A stretch of DNA of 64,000 nucleotides, from the NCBI GenBank assembly GCA_020249285.1, contig JADCFX010000025.1:25988-89987 (forward strand). The letters are read 5' to 3'. Source of the DNA: Roseomonas sp. (GTDB taxonomy: Bacteria; Pseudomonadota; Alphaproteobacteria; Acetobacterales; Acetobacteraceae). Shown piece after piece: positions 1 through 8,314 of the stretch (its first letter is position 1; every line of letters begins with the position of its first letter). The position numbers were made by a program, and so were the translations under genes. The notes under the pieces are model-generated. The model searched no databases. It saw only the letters and a program-made list of their open reading frames with translations, and had not been told where the DNA came from.

Positions 1-318
1 GCCATTGCCATCCTGACCGAGATCGAAAAGCCTGACGCCGGTTTCTGCGGCCCGCTTGCGCAGCCCGGCAATCAGTTCCCCGCCTTTCGGAAAGCTTTCC
101 GCCGTGCGGCCAGGCGAGGTCGAAACCGCATGATCCGGCGTGGCGAAGGCAAGTTCTGGATGCGGAATGGCGTAGCCCGCTTCCCCCACTTCGCGCAGCG
201 CCCGCCCGCCGGAAAGATCATGCAGCAGCACGCGGTCGCAATGCAGCAGTGACCAGCCGGAACCAAGGTCCGCAATCACATGCGGGTCCCAAATCTTGTC
301 GAACAATGTCGCGGCCAT
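1..318 (-). CDS. 3-isopropylmalate dehydratase large subunit-like (aconitase family), N-terminal part
   Basis: Reading from an ATG at 318 towards the window edge gives 106 codons with no stop. The start MAATLFDKIWDPHV, then LLHCDRVLLHD and FATPDHAVSTSP, is the typical N-terminus of LeuC and related large subunits, which isomerise 2-isopropylmalate or a similar hydroxy-acid using a 4Fe-4S cluster. The cluster cysteines lie in the part outside the window. A purine-rich Shine-Dalgarno (aggggaa) precedes the ATG. Because only the N-terminus is visible, leucine-pathway LeuC cannot be told from a paralogue acting on another substrate. It is divergent from the Bug receptor at 419. Confidence 0.8.
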   Translation of the reverse strand, partial: MAATLFDKIWDPHVIADLGSGWSLLHCDRVLLHDLSGGRALREVGEAGYAIPHPELAFATPDHAVSTSPGRTAESFPKGGELIAGLRKRAAETGVRLFDLGQDGNG

Positions 319-418
319 GCTGCTTCCCCTGATTCTTGACTAAGGCGCCAGTCGCGCCGCACCGTCTGACCCTATCACGCCGCGCCGAAGATGCGCGGTC
401 AAGCCAGGGGAGGGTGAC

Positions 419-1390
419 ATGGTGGGAATCACGCGGCGCGGGCTTGCAGGCTTTGGTCTTGCTGCGCCTTTTCTGGCGCGCCCCAGCTTCGCGCAGGGCA
501 GTTATCCGGATCGGCCAGTGCGCATGATTGTGCCCTATAGTGCGGGCGGTGTGGCGGATACCATCGCGCGCATTATTCAACCCAAAGTCGCCGAGCATTT
601 GGGTCAATCCTTCATCATCGAAAACCGCACTGGCGCATCGGGTTCCATCGGCGCCATGGCGGTCGCGCAAAGCCCGCCCGATGGCCACACCTTTTTGTTC
701 GAAGGGGCCACCTTCGCCACGCTGCCTTTGGTCAGCCGCAGCCTGCCGATTGATTACACTACGGCCTTTACTCCCGTGGTGCAGGTCACGACCCAGCCTT
801 ATATGCTCGGCGTGCGCGCTGGCTTTCCGGCGCGAGACCTCGCGGGTTTTGTGGTTGAAGCCAAGCGCCGGCCCGGCGAAATCACCTATGGCACGCCCGG
901 GGTCGCGCATATCGGCCATTTCATGGGCGAATTGCTGCAATTGACGGCCGGCATCAAGCTGGAACACATCCCCTATCGCGGCGGTGCTGATGTGGCACGC
1001 GAATTGGCGGGGGGCAGGTTGGATGCGGGCCTGATTTCCTTTTCAAGCCTGAAACCCGCCGTGGAGCGCGGCACCACTTTGTTGGCGAGCACGGCTGCTG
1101 AACGGCAAGCCAGCCTCCGCCAAATCCCCGTGATTGCTGAGACCTATCCCGGCTATGATCTGGTGTCCTGGACAGGGTGTTTCGCGCCGGCCGGCACGCC
1201 GGAAGCGGCGCAGAATCGTTTTGTCGCGGCCATTCATCACGCGCTGAAGGACCCGGCGATTCAGGCGCGTCTGGAAGCGACCGGGGCGGACCCGGTGATC
1301 TCTTCACCCGCGGCCTATCAGGCGGTGATTGCCAAGGACCGCGAAGTGGCGCGGCGCATTGTCGCCGCGACGGGCCTTTCCATCAGCTGA
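419..1390 (+). CDS. Tripartite tricarboxylate transporter substrate-binding protein (Bug/TctC family)
   Basis: A 323-residue secreted binding protein. The start MVGITRRGLAGFGLAAP has an arginine pair ahead of a hydrophobic stretch and ends in ARPSFAQ, so Tat or Sec export to the periplasm is likely. The mature part opens with the family hallmark YPDRPVRMIVPYSAGG, followed by ENRTGASGSIGA and IPYRGGADVARELAGG. Bug proteins bind carboxylates or small aromatic acids for TctAB permeases or for sensing. No tctA or tctB lies nearby. A glutathione transferase gene follows after 66 bases, so it may belong to the catabolic run 419-4444. The ligand is unknown. Confidence 0.9.
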   Translation: MVGITRRGLAGFGLAAPFLARPSFAQGSYPDRPVRMIVPYSAGGVADTIARIIQPKVAEHLGQSFIIENRTGASGSIGAMAVAQSPPDGHTFLFEGATFATLPLVSRSLPIDYTTAFTPVVQVTTQPYMLGVRAGFPARDLAGFVVEAKRRPGEITYGTPGVAHIGHFMGELLQLTAGIKLEHIPYRGGADVARELAGGRLDAGLISFSSLKPAVERGTTLLASTAAERQASLRQIPVIAETYPGYDLVSWTGCFAPAGTPEAAQNRFVAAIHHALKDPAIQARLEATGADPVISSPAAYQAVIAKDREVARRIVAATGLSIS

Positions 1391-1456
1391 CAGGGCTGGA
1401 CAGGCTTCCACCAAGCGCCGAAGCTTGACCCCGAGGAAACGAACCGGAGCTGCCAC

Positions 1457-2083
1457 ATGGCCGATACCAGCAAGTTGCGACTGCATTGGTCGCCCCGCTC
1501 ACCCTTTGTGCGCAAAGTGATGATTGCAGCGCATGAATTGGGCCTGGCGGATCGGCTTGAGACCATGCGCACCCGCGTAGCAACAAACCAGGTGCATAAG
1601 GGGCTGCTGAGCGATAATCCGCTCGGTAAGATCCCAACCCTGCTGCTGGCGGATGGCACCATCCTGTATGATTCGGTGGTGATCTGCGAATATCTGGACA
1701 GCATCGCGCCCCAGCCCAAGCTTTTCCCTGCCGCGGGTACGGCGCGTTTCCAGGCGCTGCGCCGCCATGCGCTGGGCAATGGCTATCTGGATATGCTGCT
1801 GATGTGGCGGAATGAGTCTTCGCGCGCAGCACCAAACCCCGGCATGATCGAAGGCTGCGAATTGAAGCACGCGGCGACCATCAAGGCGCTTGAAGCCGAA
1901 GCCCCGTCGCTGGCGCGTGATGATTTCGGCATTGGCCATATCGCGATTGCCTGCGCGCTTTGTTACCTCGATTTCCGCTTTGATGCCCTGCAATGGCGGA
2001 ACGGCGCACCGGCGTTGACCGCATGGCATGCGGCGGCGGTGGCGCGGCCTTCCTTCCTGGCAACGCCTGTGGTGGATGATTGA
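1457..2083 (+). CDS. Glutathione S-transferase family protein
   Basis: 208 residues with a thioredoxin-fold N-terminal domain (about 5-85) and a helical C-terminal domain. LHWSPRSPFVRKVMIAAHE is the N-terminal active-site strand and helix; serine, not cysteine, occupies the SPFV position. NPLGKIPTLLLADG followed by LYDSVVICEYLD is the glutathione-binding cis-proline and SNAIL-type region. Cytosolic, probably conjugation, isomerisation or reductive cleavage of a small electrophile. It sits just before a carboxymuconolactone decarboxylase-like gene, a Bug receptor and an enoyl-CoA hydratase, which suggests a role in breakdown of an aromatic or halogenated compound; that is inference. Confidence 0.88.
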   Translation: MADTSKLRLHWSPRSPFVRKVMIAAHELGLADRLETMRTRVATNQVHKGLLSDNPLGKIPTLLLADGTILYDSVVICEYLDSIAPQPKLFPAAGTARFQALRRHALGNGYLDMLLMWRNESSRAAPNPGMIEGCELKHAATIKALEAEAPSLARDDFGIGHIAIACALCYLDFRFDALQWRNGAPALTAWHAAAVARPSFLATPVVDD

Positions 2084-2085
2084 CC

Positions 2086-2694
2086 ATGCCGCGCATTCCG
2101 CTGCCCAGCCCGGAGGAGATGAACCCGGCGCAGCGGCTTGTGCTGGATAAGATCATCAGCGGCCCGCGCGGCACGCTGATCGGCCCCTTGCGCGCCGCCA
2201 TCCATAATCCGGAACTGGCGGGGCGTTGGTCCGCGCTTGGAGAGATTTTGCGGTTTCGCACATCCCTGCCTAAGCGCCTTTCGGAATTGGCCATTCTGGT
2301 CACAGGGCGGCGCTGGACCAGCCAGGTTGAATGGTGGGTGCATGCGCGCGCCGCTGCCGATGCTGGGCTGGATGCGGCGATTATTGCCGCTATTCGTGAA
2401 GGCGCGGCGCCAGTTTTCGCCGATGACAAGGAAGCCTTGGTCTATCGCTTCGCCTGCGCCCTGCAGCAAAGCGGGCAAGTGCCGCGCGAGATTTATGATG
2501 ATGCGGTCGGGCATTTCGGCGTGGTGGGTGTGGTCGAACTGACCGCGCTGATTGGTTATTACACCATGGTTTCCATGACACTGAACGCGCATGAAATTCC
2601 GCTGCCCGAAGGGGTGGCCGCACCGCTTGAAGCGCCACGCCAGGGCGGCTTGCATGTATTGCTGGACATAAAAGAAAAATCGGAGGGAAGGTGA
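2086..2694 (+). CDS. Carboxymuconolactone decarboxylase (CMD)-family protein
   Basis: About 202 residues of the all-helical CMD/AhpD-like fold. PLPSPEEMNPAQRLVLDKI at the start and FRTSLPKRLSELAILVTGRR, then EWWVHARAAADAGLD, match the conserved core of decarboxylase-like members. The CxxC pair of peroxidase-active AhpD proteins is absent, so a lyase or binding role is more likely than a redox role. A TTG six bases earlier (2080) would overlap the GST stop, but the ATG at 2086 is better placed behind ggtgg. The stop shares one base with the start of the next gene, indicating translational coupling. Confidence 0.82.
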   Translation: MPRIPLPSPEEMNPAQRLVLDKIISGPRGTLIGPLRAAIHNPELAGRWSALGEILRFRTSLPKRLSELAILVTGRRWTSQVEWWVHARAAADAGLDAAIIAAIREGAAPVFADDKEALVYRFACALQQSGQVPREIYDDAVGHFGVVGVVELTALIGYYTMVSMTLNAHEIPLPEGVAAPLEAPRQGGLHVLLDIKEKSEGR

Positions 2695-3659
2695 TGAAGC
2701 TTACCCGCAGAAACGCGCTTGGTCTTCTTGTCGCGATGCCCATGCCCGCCTTGGCGCAGGCATTCCCTGATCAGCCCATACGGCTGATTGTGCCATTTCC
2801 GCCTGGTGGGCCGGCGGATATCATCGGGCGGCTGATTTCGCGTGTCATGGGTGACAAGCTTGGCAAGCCGGTGATTGTGGAAAACCGCTCCGGCGGTGGC
2901 GGCTTGGTGGGTATCGAGGCTGTGGCGCGGTCTCGTCCTGATGGGCTCACGATTGGCCTTGCCAGTTCTGGCGTGCTGACCGTGCAGCCACATCTGACGC
3001 AGCAAATGCCCTTTGATGCTTTGCGCGATCTGGCGCCCATCGGCATGGTGATTTCCGTGCCGCAAATCCTGACGGTGAACCCTAACCTGCCAGCGCGCGA
3101 CTTGAAGGAATTCATCGCCCGCGCCAAGGCCGAACCTGGCAAGCTTTCCTATGGTTCGGCGGGGATTGGGTCTTCGCTGCATATGTCCATGGAATTGCTG
3201 AAGCAACTCAGTGGCATTGATGTTGTGCATGTGCCCTATCGCGGTGCGGCACCGGCGGTAACCGATGCGGTAGCGGGCCGCATTGAAATCCTTATGGCGG
3301 ATGTGCCGGCCATTCTCTCGCAAATTCGTGGCGGTACGCTGCGCCCGCTTGGCATCAGCGCACCCAAGCGATTGGATATTCTGCCCGATCTGCCAACACT
3401 GGTGGAAGCCGGCCTGCCTGGAATGATCAGCGATACCAGCTATGGGCTGGTTGCCCCTGCCGGCACGCCGCCTGAACGAATCACGCTATTGCGTAACGCC
3501 ATGGTGGCCGCGATTAACGACCCCGAAACGCGCCAGGCCTTCGCCGCGCAGGGTGGTACGCTGGTCGGCAGTACACCGGATGAATTCACCCAAGCCATTC
3601 GTGAAGGCAGCGCGCGCTGGGGCCAGGTGGTCCGCGCCGGCAATATCAAATTGGAGTAG
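2694..3659 (+). CDS. Tripartite tricarboxylate transporter substrate-binding protein (Bug/TctC family)
   Basis: 321 residues. MKLTRRNALGLLVAMPMPAL is an export signal with a twin arginine and cleavage after ALAQA; the mature protein begins FPDQPIRLIVPFPPGGPAD, the standard Bug opening, followed by ENRSGGGGLVGIEAV and VPYRGAAPAVTD. The ATG at 2694 overlaps the previous TGA by one base and lies behind a strong ggaggga Shine-Dalgarno, so I prefer it to the GTG three bases earlier. It is the periplasmic receptor encoded inside the GST-CMD-enoyl-CoA hydratase run and presumably binds that pathway's substrate. No TctAB partner is encoded in the window. Confidence 0.9.
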   Translation: MKLTRRNALGLLVAMPMPALAQAFPDQPIRLIVPFPPGGPADIIGRLISRVMGDKLGKPVIVENRSGGGGLVGIEAVARSRPDGLTIGLASSGVLTVQPHLTQQMPFDALRDLAPIGMVISVPQILTVNPNLPARDLKEFIARAKAEPGKLSYGSAGIGSSLHMSMELLKQLSGIDVVHVPYRGAAPAVTDAVAGRIEILMADVPAILSQIRGGTLRPLGISAPKRLDILPDLPTLVEAGLPGMISDTSYGLVAPAGTPPERITLLRNAMVAAINDPETRQAFAAQGGTLVGSTPDEFTQAIREGSARWGQVVRAGNIKLE

Positions 3660-3661
3660 CC

Positions 3662-4444
3662 ATGAACCCCTTTCCCGATCTGCAAGCCTTCAAGGTCAGC
3701 ATCAGCAATCACGTCGCAACGGTGATGATCACGCGCCCGCCCGTGAATGCGCAAAACAGCACCTTTCGCGATGAAATCACGCGTATCTTCGATGCTTTCC
3801 ACGAAATGCCGGAAGTACGCGCGATAGTGCTGAGTGGTGAGGGGCGGAATTTCTCCGCCGGCGCTGATTTGAAGGATCGGCCGGATGTGACGCGGCAAGG
3901 TGCCTTTCCACGCCATAATCGCCTGGTGCGCGCCGGGTTTGATTGCGTGATGGAATGCGGCAAGCCGGTGATCGCCGCGGTGAATGGTGCCGCGATTGGC
4001 GCGGGCTGTGTGCTGGCTTTGGTCTGCGATATCATTGTGGTGGCCGAAGACAGTTTCATGTCCATGACGGAGGTCGAGGTTGGGCTTGCCGGCGGTGTGC
4101 GCCATGTGCTGCGCCATTTCGGCCAATCCAATGCGCGGTTGATGCTCTACACCGCGCGACGCTTTTATGGGCCTGATCTATTCCGCATGAATGTCGCTTC
4201 CGCCTGTGTGCCGCAGGATCAATTGCTGGCGACCGCGCAGGGTATTGCCACGGAGATTGCGTCCAAGGTGCCGCTGGCGGTGGAAGCAGCCAAGCGCGGC
4301 TTCACGCTGACGGAATATCTGCCGCTGTCAGAAGGTTACCGTTACGAACAGACGCAAACAGCGGCGCTGTCGCGGACAGAAGATACGCGCGAAGCGCAGC
4401 TTGCCTTTGCCGAAAAACGCAAACCAGTTTTCAAGGGGCGGTAG
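3662..4444 (+). CDS. Enoyl-CoA hydratase/isomerase family protein
   Basis: 260 residues, the usual crotonase length. GEGRNFSAGADLKD and NGAAIGAGCVLALVCDI supply the two backbone amides of the oxyanion hole that binds the acyl-CoA thioester; TEVEVGLAGGVRHVLR is the region carrying the second acidic residue. It would hydrate, isomerise or cleave a CoA ester in the cytosol. It starts two bases after the Bug receptor stop and ends the run 419-4444, so it probably acts on the CoA ester formed from the imported acid. Exact substrate cannot be read from sequence. Confidence 0.87.
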   Translation: MNPFPDLQAFKVSISNHVATVMITRPPVNAQNSTFRDEITRIFDAFHEMPEVRAIVLSGEGRNFSAGADLKDRPDVTRQGAFPRHNRLVRAGFDCVMECGKPVIAAVNGAAIGAGCVLALVCDIIVVAEDSFMSMTEVEVGLAGGVRHVLRHFGQSNARLMLYTARRFYGPDLFRMNVASACVPQDQLLATAQGIATEIASKVPLAVEAAKRGFTLTEYLPLSEGYRYEQTQTAALSRTEDTREAQLAFAEKRKPVFKGR

Positions 4445-4448
4445 CGTT

Positions 4449-4841
4449 TCAGCCAGGCTTGCGCGCCGCTTCATCCATCAGGTTTTGTTCGCGGCGCGCT
4501 TCTTCCCGCGCAGCCTCCGCCGCACGATTTTCGCGGAGCTTTTCAACCACGCGTTCAGCGGCGCGTGCATCGGCCAGCATTTGCCGCTGACGATCCGTCT
4601 CCCGCTCTGCGTCTTCCTGCGCGGCCTTTGCGGCGGCGCGATCATCAAGTGCTTTTTGGATAAAGGCGCCGAGATTCGGGTTCCAGCCTTCTGAGCTTTC
4701 CTGCCGCAGCGCCTGATCGGTGGCGGCCACCGCTTGCCGCGCGGCTTCCTCGGCGGCCAGCCTTTCGGCCAAGGCGCGCCGTTCCGCCTGGGCTTCCAGG
4801 CGGCGGAGTTTTTGCAGCATCACCAAGGGGTCTTTCGCCAT
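4449..4841 (-). CDS. Coiled-coil, FliJ-like hypothetical protein
   Basis: 130 residues starting MAKDPLVMLQKLRRLEAQAE and consisting almost entirely of charged heptads rich in Ala, Arg and Glu, so a long soluble coiled coil is expected. The opening, a leucine-rich stretch followed by continuous coiled coil, resembles FliJ/YscO export chaperones, but no other flagellar or type III genes are in the window. Upstream in-frame ATGs (up to 4946) would add a segment overlapping the divergent NHL gene; the ATG at 4841 gives the compact form. The function is unassigned. Confidence 0.6.
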   Translation of the reverse strand: MAKDPLVMLQKLRRLEAQAERRALAERLAAEEAARQAVAATDQALRQESSEGWNPNLGAFIQKALDDRAAAKAAQEDAERETDRQRQMLADARAAERVVEKLRENRAAEAAREEARREQNLMDEAARKPG

Positions 4842-4944
4842 GCGCCTTACGTAAAGCGTCACGCCCGGCCTTCCAAGCCCCAAAGGCGCCATTCGACGCA
4901 ATGCGATGCTTGGGGCATGATGGCACAACATGAGGGAGCAAAGC

Positions 4945-5799
4945 ATGACCCGCCATTCATTGCATGTGCGCCTTGCCGAGACGCTCTATCGCATCGAACG
5001 CCCCTGGGGCGATGTACCGATGGGGGTGGGCGCGCCTTCCGATGTCGCCTGTGATGCCGAAGGCAATGTCTATTGTCAGTTGCGGCAAGACCCTTATGCG
5101 GGCGCCGCCGGCCCCGCCGTGGTGGTGCTGGCGCCCGATGGCCGGCGCATCGCCGCCTGGGGCGAGGAAGAAGTGGCGGATGGCCATATGCTTTCTGTCC
5201 ATCCTGATGGCCGCGTTTTTGTCGTGGATCGTGATGCTCAGGAAATCATTATTTTCGATCGTCACGGCAAAAGACTCGGCGGCATCGGTAAGCGGCACAA
5301 ACCGGGCGAGCCCTTCAACGCGCCCTGCGATGTCGCCTTCGGGCCGGATGGTTCGATTTATGTTGCGGATGGCTATGGCGCTTCGGTGGTGCATCGCTTC
5401 AGCGCGGATGGCACGCCCATGGGCCATTGGGGGCGGCCTGGCGCGGGGCCTGGCGAATTTTCCACACCGCATTCGGTTTGGGTGCTGCCCGATGGCCGCG
5501 TGACAGTGGCGGACCGCGAAAACAACCGCGTGCAGGTTTTTACCGGTGATGGCGAATGGCTGGCCGATTGGGGGGATCATCACAAGCCCATGTCGGTGCA
5601 TGGGGGGCCGGGGGGTACGCTTTATGTCACGGATCAGGTGCCGCGACTTTCCCTGCTGGCGCAGGACGGCACGCTGATTGGCCGTTGCCGCCCGGTCTTG
5701 AATGGCGCGCATGGCATGTGGCTGGCGCCGGATGGTAGTATCTTCCTGTCGGAACAAAACCCGCCGCGCCTGACGCGGCTTGTGCCCGTGGCGGGCTGA
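4945..5799 (+). CDS. NHL-repeat six-bladed beta-propeller protein
   Basis: 284 residues made of repeated blades of the form F..P.DVAF.PDGSIYVADG and HSVWVLPDGRVTVADRENN, the NHL signature seen in peptidyl-alpha-hydroxyglycine lyase-like domains and bacterial propellers. No signal peptide is visible, so it is probably cytosolic. The ATG at 4945 is chosen over that at 4930 because gagggag is correctly spaced before it. The gene is followed after 12 bases by a glyoxalase-like gene. It may be a lactonase or peptide-amidating-lyase type enzyme or a binding scaffold; the sequence does not decide. Confidence 0.8.
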   Translation: MTRHSLHVRLAETLYRIERPWGDVPMGVGAPSDVACDAEGNVYCQLRQDPYAGAAGPAVVVLAPDGRRIAAWGEEEVADGHMLSVHPDGRVFVVDRDAQEIIIFDRHGKRLGGIGKRHKPGEPFNAPCDVAFGPDGSIYVADGYGASVVHRFSADGTPMGHWGRPGAGPGEFSTPHSVWVLPDGRVTVADRENNRVQVFTGDGEWLADWGDHHKPMSVHGGPGGTLYVTDQVPRLSLLAQDGTLIGRCRPVLNGAHGMWLAPDGSIFLSEQNPPRLTRLVPVAG

Positions 5800-5811
5800 G
5801 GAGAGCGTTTC

Positions 5812-6666
5812 ATGCTGCAACATGTGGGGGGCATTGACCATTGCGTTGTGCTGGTCAGGGATTTGGACAAGGCGGCTGAAACTTTTGCCCGCGCCGGCTT
5901 CACCGTGGCGCCGCGCGGCGTGCATTCCGCCCATATGGGCACCGGCAATAATTGCGTGATGCTGGAGAAGGATTACTTCGAAATCCTTGGCGTGCTGAAC
6001 CCTACCGAAGCCAATGCGAAATGGCGCGCCGTCTTGGAAACCCGCGAAGGCATGACCGCGATTGCCATGCGCGCGCATGATGCCGAAAAAGGCGCCGCCG
6101 AAGTCGCTGCGCGTGGCATCCCGACCATGCCGGTGATGCGCTTCGGCCGGCCGGTGGATATGCCGGATGGCTCGCGCACGGAAACGCGCTTCAATACATT
6201 CCATTTGGTTAATCAAGTGGCGCCGGGTTTGCGGATTTTCGCCTGCCAGCATTTGACGCCGGGTGCCACTTGGGTGCCTGGCACCATGACCCATGCCAAT
6301 ACCGCAAAAGGCTTGACGGAGATTGAGGTTTTGGCCGCTGATCCCGCTGCGGTTGCCGCTTCCATCGCCACATTGCTGGATAGCAAGCCGGAAGCCTTGG
6401 GTGATGGCGTGCTGCGCGTGGCGACCAGCGCTGCGCCGATCATTGTCCTGAATCGTGCCGCGCTGGCCGTACGCTATGGCGCGCTTGATCTGGCTGGTCT
6501 GCCTGATGCCGGGCCGGTGACGCTTGGCATTACGGTTGCCGATTTGGTTGCGGCGCAAGCCTGTCTTGCCAAAGCGGGGCTGCCCTTCAGCGCCATCCCG
6601 GGCGGCGGCATTGCCGTGGCACCGGCGGCGGCGCATGGCGTGATTTTGGCGTTCCGCGCGAGGTGA
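5812..6666 (+). CDS. VOC-superfamily (glyoxalase-like domain) protein
   Basis: 284 residues. The N-terminal half, GGIDHCVVLVRDLDKAAETF and HMGTGNNCVMLEKDYFEILG, matches the large glyoxalase-like (Glyoxalase_3 type) domain, with the metal-ligand histidine of the first beta-alpha-beta unit (IDH) and a glutamate in YFEILG. The second half repeats the fold more loosely. Such proteins are cytosolic lyases, dioxygenases or isomerases of unknown substrate. The gene follows the NHL gene closely and precedes a threonate dehydrogenase-like gene, so the run 4945-7676 is probably one transcript. Confidence 0.82.
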   Translation: MLQHVGGIDHCVVLVRDLDKAAETFARAGFTVAPRGVHSAHMGTGNNCVMLEKDYFEILGVLNPTEANAKWRAVLETREGMTAIAMRAHDAEKGAAEVAARGIPTMPVMRFGRPVDMPDGSRTETRFNTFHLVNQVAPGLRIFACQHLTPGATWVPGTMTHANTAKGLTEIEVLAADPAAVAASIATLLDSKPEALGDGVLRVATSAAPIIVLNRAALAVRYGALDLAGLPDAGPVTLGITVADLVAAQACLAKAGLPFSAIPGGGIAVAPAAAHGVILAFRAR

Positions 6667-6673
6667 TGCACCT

Positions 6674-6760
6674 ATGCCTTCCATGAATATGCTTTTGCGG
6701 ATTGTGCTGGTGCTGATGGTGGTCACGGCGCTGGCGCAGGTATTGCGCGCGCTTTTTTGA
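6674..6760 (+). CDS. Predicted 28-residue single-pass membrane peptide
   Basis: A short reading frame MPSMNMLLRIVLVLMVVTAL followed by AQVLRALF. Residues 7-23 form an uninterrupted hydrophobic segment flanked by arginines, consistent with a small inner-membrane peptide. A purine-rich gaggtg lies about eight bases before the ATG, and the frame fills the gap between the glyoxalase-like gene (stop at 6666) and the dehydrogenase start at 6774. No homologue is known to me. It could be a chance frame in the gap. Confidence 0.4.
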   Translation: MPSMNMLLRIVLVLMVVTALAQVLRALF

Positions 6761-6773
6761 AAGGAAACACGCA

Positions 6774-7676
6774 ATGCGCGTCGGGGTGATTGGTTTGGGC
6801 AGCATGGGCATGGGCGCGGCGCTCAGCCTATTGCGCGCAGGCGTAGAGGTGACGGGCTGCGACTCGCGTGAGGCAGCGCGTGATGAATTCATCGCTGCCG
6901 GTGGCGCTGCCGTTGCGAAGGCGAGCGATTTGCCAGCGGGGATGGAAGCGCTCGTGGTGCTCGTGGTGAATGCGGCCCAAACCGAAGCCGCTGTTTTTGG
7001 CCCCGATGGCGCGGCACCACGAATGGCTAAAGGCGGTGTGATTATCTCCTCCGCCACCATGGCGCCAGATGCGGCGCGCGCTTTGGCCGCCAAGGCGGAA
7101 GCTGCAGGCTTGCTTTATCTGGATGCCCCGGTATCGGGCGGCGCGGTCAAGGCACGCGCGGGTGAAATGACCGTGATGGGTGCAGGCAGTGAATCAGCCT
7201 TCGCCAAAGCCGCGCCGGTGCTGGACGCCATCGCCACCAAAGTCTGGCGCCTGGGTAACGAGATCGGCATCGGCGCCACGGTCAAGGTTGTGCATCAATT
7301 GCTGGCGGGCGTGCATATCGCTGCGGCAGCGGAGGCGATGGCGCTTGGCATTCGCGCCGGCGCTGATCCGCAAGCGCTTTATGATGTGGTAACAAGCGCT
7401 GCCGGCAATTCCTGGATGTTTGAAAATCGCATGGCGCGCGTGCTGACCGGCGATGACGCGCCGCGCAGCGCGGTTGATATTTTCGTCAAAGACCTCGGCC
7501 TGGTGAATGACATGGCGCGTGGCCTGAATTTCCCGGTGCCCTTGGCCGCGCAAGCCCAGCAGCTTTTCACCGCCGCGCGCGCCATGGGGCAGGGGGGTGC
7601 CGATGATGGGTTCGTCATTCGTGTGTGGCAGGCCATCACAGGGATTGATTTGCCGGGGGATGAGAAAAAGGGCTGA
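6774..7676 (+). CDS. ltnD: L-threonate dehydrogenase-like NAD(P)-dependent oxidoreductase
   Basis: 300 residues of the beta-hydroxyacid dehydrogenase family. MRVGVIGLGSMGMGAALSLL is the Rossmann nucleotide site; DAPVSGGAVKARAGEMTVM is the substrate loop; VKVVHQLLAGVHIAAAAEAM carries the catalytic lysine in the arrangement typical of LtnD, as is LVVNAAQTEAAVFG. LtnD oxidises L-threonate at C2 in four-carbon acid sugar degradation. The partner genes (DenD/LtnD set: OtnC, OtnI) are not beside it, so the substrate call is by family resemblance only. It is last in the 4945-7676 run and convergent with the Nudix gene. Confidence 0.75.
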   Translation: MRVGVIGLGSMGMGAALSLLRAGVEVTGCDSREAARDEFIAAGGAAVAKASDLPAGMEALVVLVVNAAQTEAAVFGPDGAAPRMAKGGVIISSATMAPDAARALAAKAEAAGLLYLDAPVSGGAVKARAGEMTVMGAGSESAFAKAAPVLDAIATKVWRLGNEIGIGATVKVVHQLLAGVHIAAAAEAMALGIRAGADPQALYDVVTSAAGNSWMFENRMARVLTGDDAPRSAVDIFVKDLGLVNDMARGLNFPVPLAAQAQQLFTAARAMGQGGADDGFVIRVWQAITGIDLPGDEKKG

Positions 7677-7700
7677 GGCTGGAAAACCCAACCTCAAGCC
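7671..7700 (-). terminator. Candidate intrinsic terminator for the Nudix gene
   Basis: Read on the minus strand, GGCTTGAGG and CCTCAGCC form a stem around a short loop that is itself partly paired (TTGG/CCAG), and the downstream arm is followed directly by CTTTTTCTC. The hairpin covers the stop codons of both convergent genes. On the plus strand there is no good T-run, so termination should be mainly of the minus-strand transcript. Confidence 0.5.
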
Positions 7701-8272
7701 ACTTTCATAAGGTCAATCTTTTTGAGGCAGGCCAATCCTGCGTCAAGGTCAGTGAGCGCGCCTGCCTTAAGCACAAGGTCCAATTCGTCACGCGATATTT
7801 CGGTCACTCGGAAAAGGTCGGCATCGGCCATTTCTGGAGCGGCGACTTTTTCTGCGTTGAGCATCAAGTATATGTGCTTGCGCGCATTGGAATAGGCTGA
7901 AATCCAGGTCGAGCAGAGATGAAGAATTTCTCCCGCATAACCTGTTTCTTCCTTAACCTCCCGTGCCACAGCCATTTCGGCACTTTCATCCTTGTCCAAA
8001 TCACCGCCAGGGATTTCAAATAGCCAGCGCCCTGGACCATGGCGATATTCCTCAACCATAACAAACCGGCCTTCCCGCGTCACCGGAAGACAAACCGCAA
8101 CATCATTTTCCTGCCGAAGATAGAAAGTAACCTCCTGCCCATTGGGCATGCGTTTGAGGTTTTTGGTCACCACCAAGTAGCGCGACGCATAGTCAGTTTC
8201 CTGGCGTATGAGTTCTGGGCTTGGCAGGCCAAACCCGGCTTGCTGGCCCAATCTTACGTCCTTGCCCGACAT
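7694..8272 (-). CDS. NUDIX hydrolase (ADP-ribose pyrophosphatase type)
   Basis: 192 residues with a complete Nudix box (G x5 E x7 REVKEET GY; around residues 95-118), the Mg-binding helix that cleaves nucleoside diphosphate-linked substrates, preceded by RFVMVEEYRHGPGRWLFEIPGG. This arrangement resembles ADP-ribose/NDP-sugar pyrophosphatases. The ATG at 8272 (MSGKDVRLG) has gggag upstream; an ATG at 8290 is also possible. The gene is visibly richer in A and T than its neighbours, with many AAA and TTT triplets, suggesting recent acquisition. It is a lone gene between convergent ltnD and an amidase. Confidence 0.85.
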   Translation of the reverse strand: MSGKDVRLGQQAGFGLPSPELIRQETDYASRYLVVTKNLKRMPNGQEVTFYLRQENDVAVCLPVTREGRFVMVEEYRHGPGRWLFEIPGGDLDKDESAEMAVAREVKEETGYAGEILHLCSTWISAYSNARKHIYLMLNAEKVAAPEMADADLFRVTEISRDELDLVLKAGALTDLDAGLACLKKIDLMKVA

Positions 8273-8314
8273 GCCCGTCAACTCCCTCATGCAATGACTT
8301 GAAGCGCGGCGCCC

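Noticed and set aside
4957..6774. 605-codon open frame on the minus strand
   Set aside because: It lies exactly opposite the NHL and glyoxalase-like genes, is rich in His, Arg and Ala without any recognisable domain, and is a typical antisense shadow in GC-rich DNA.
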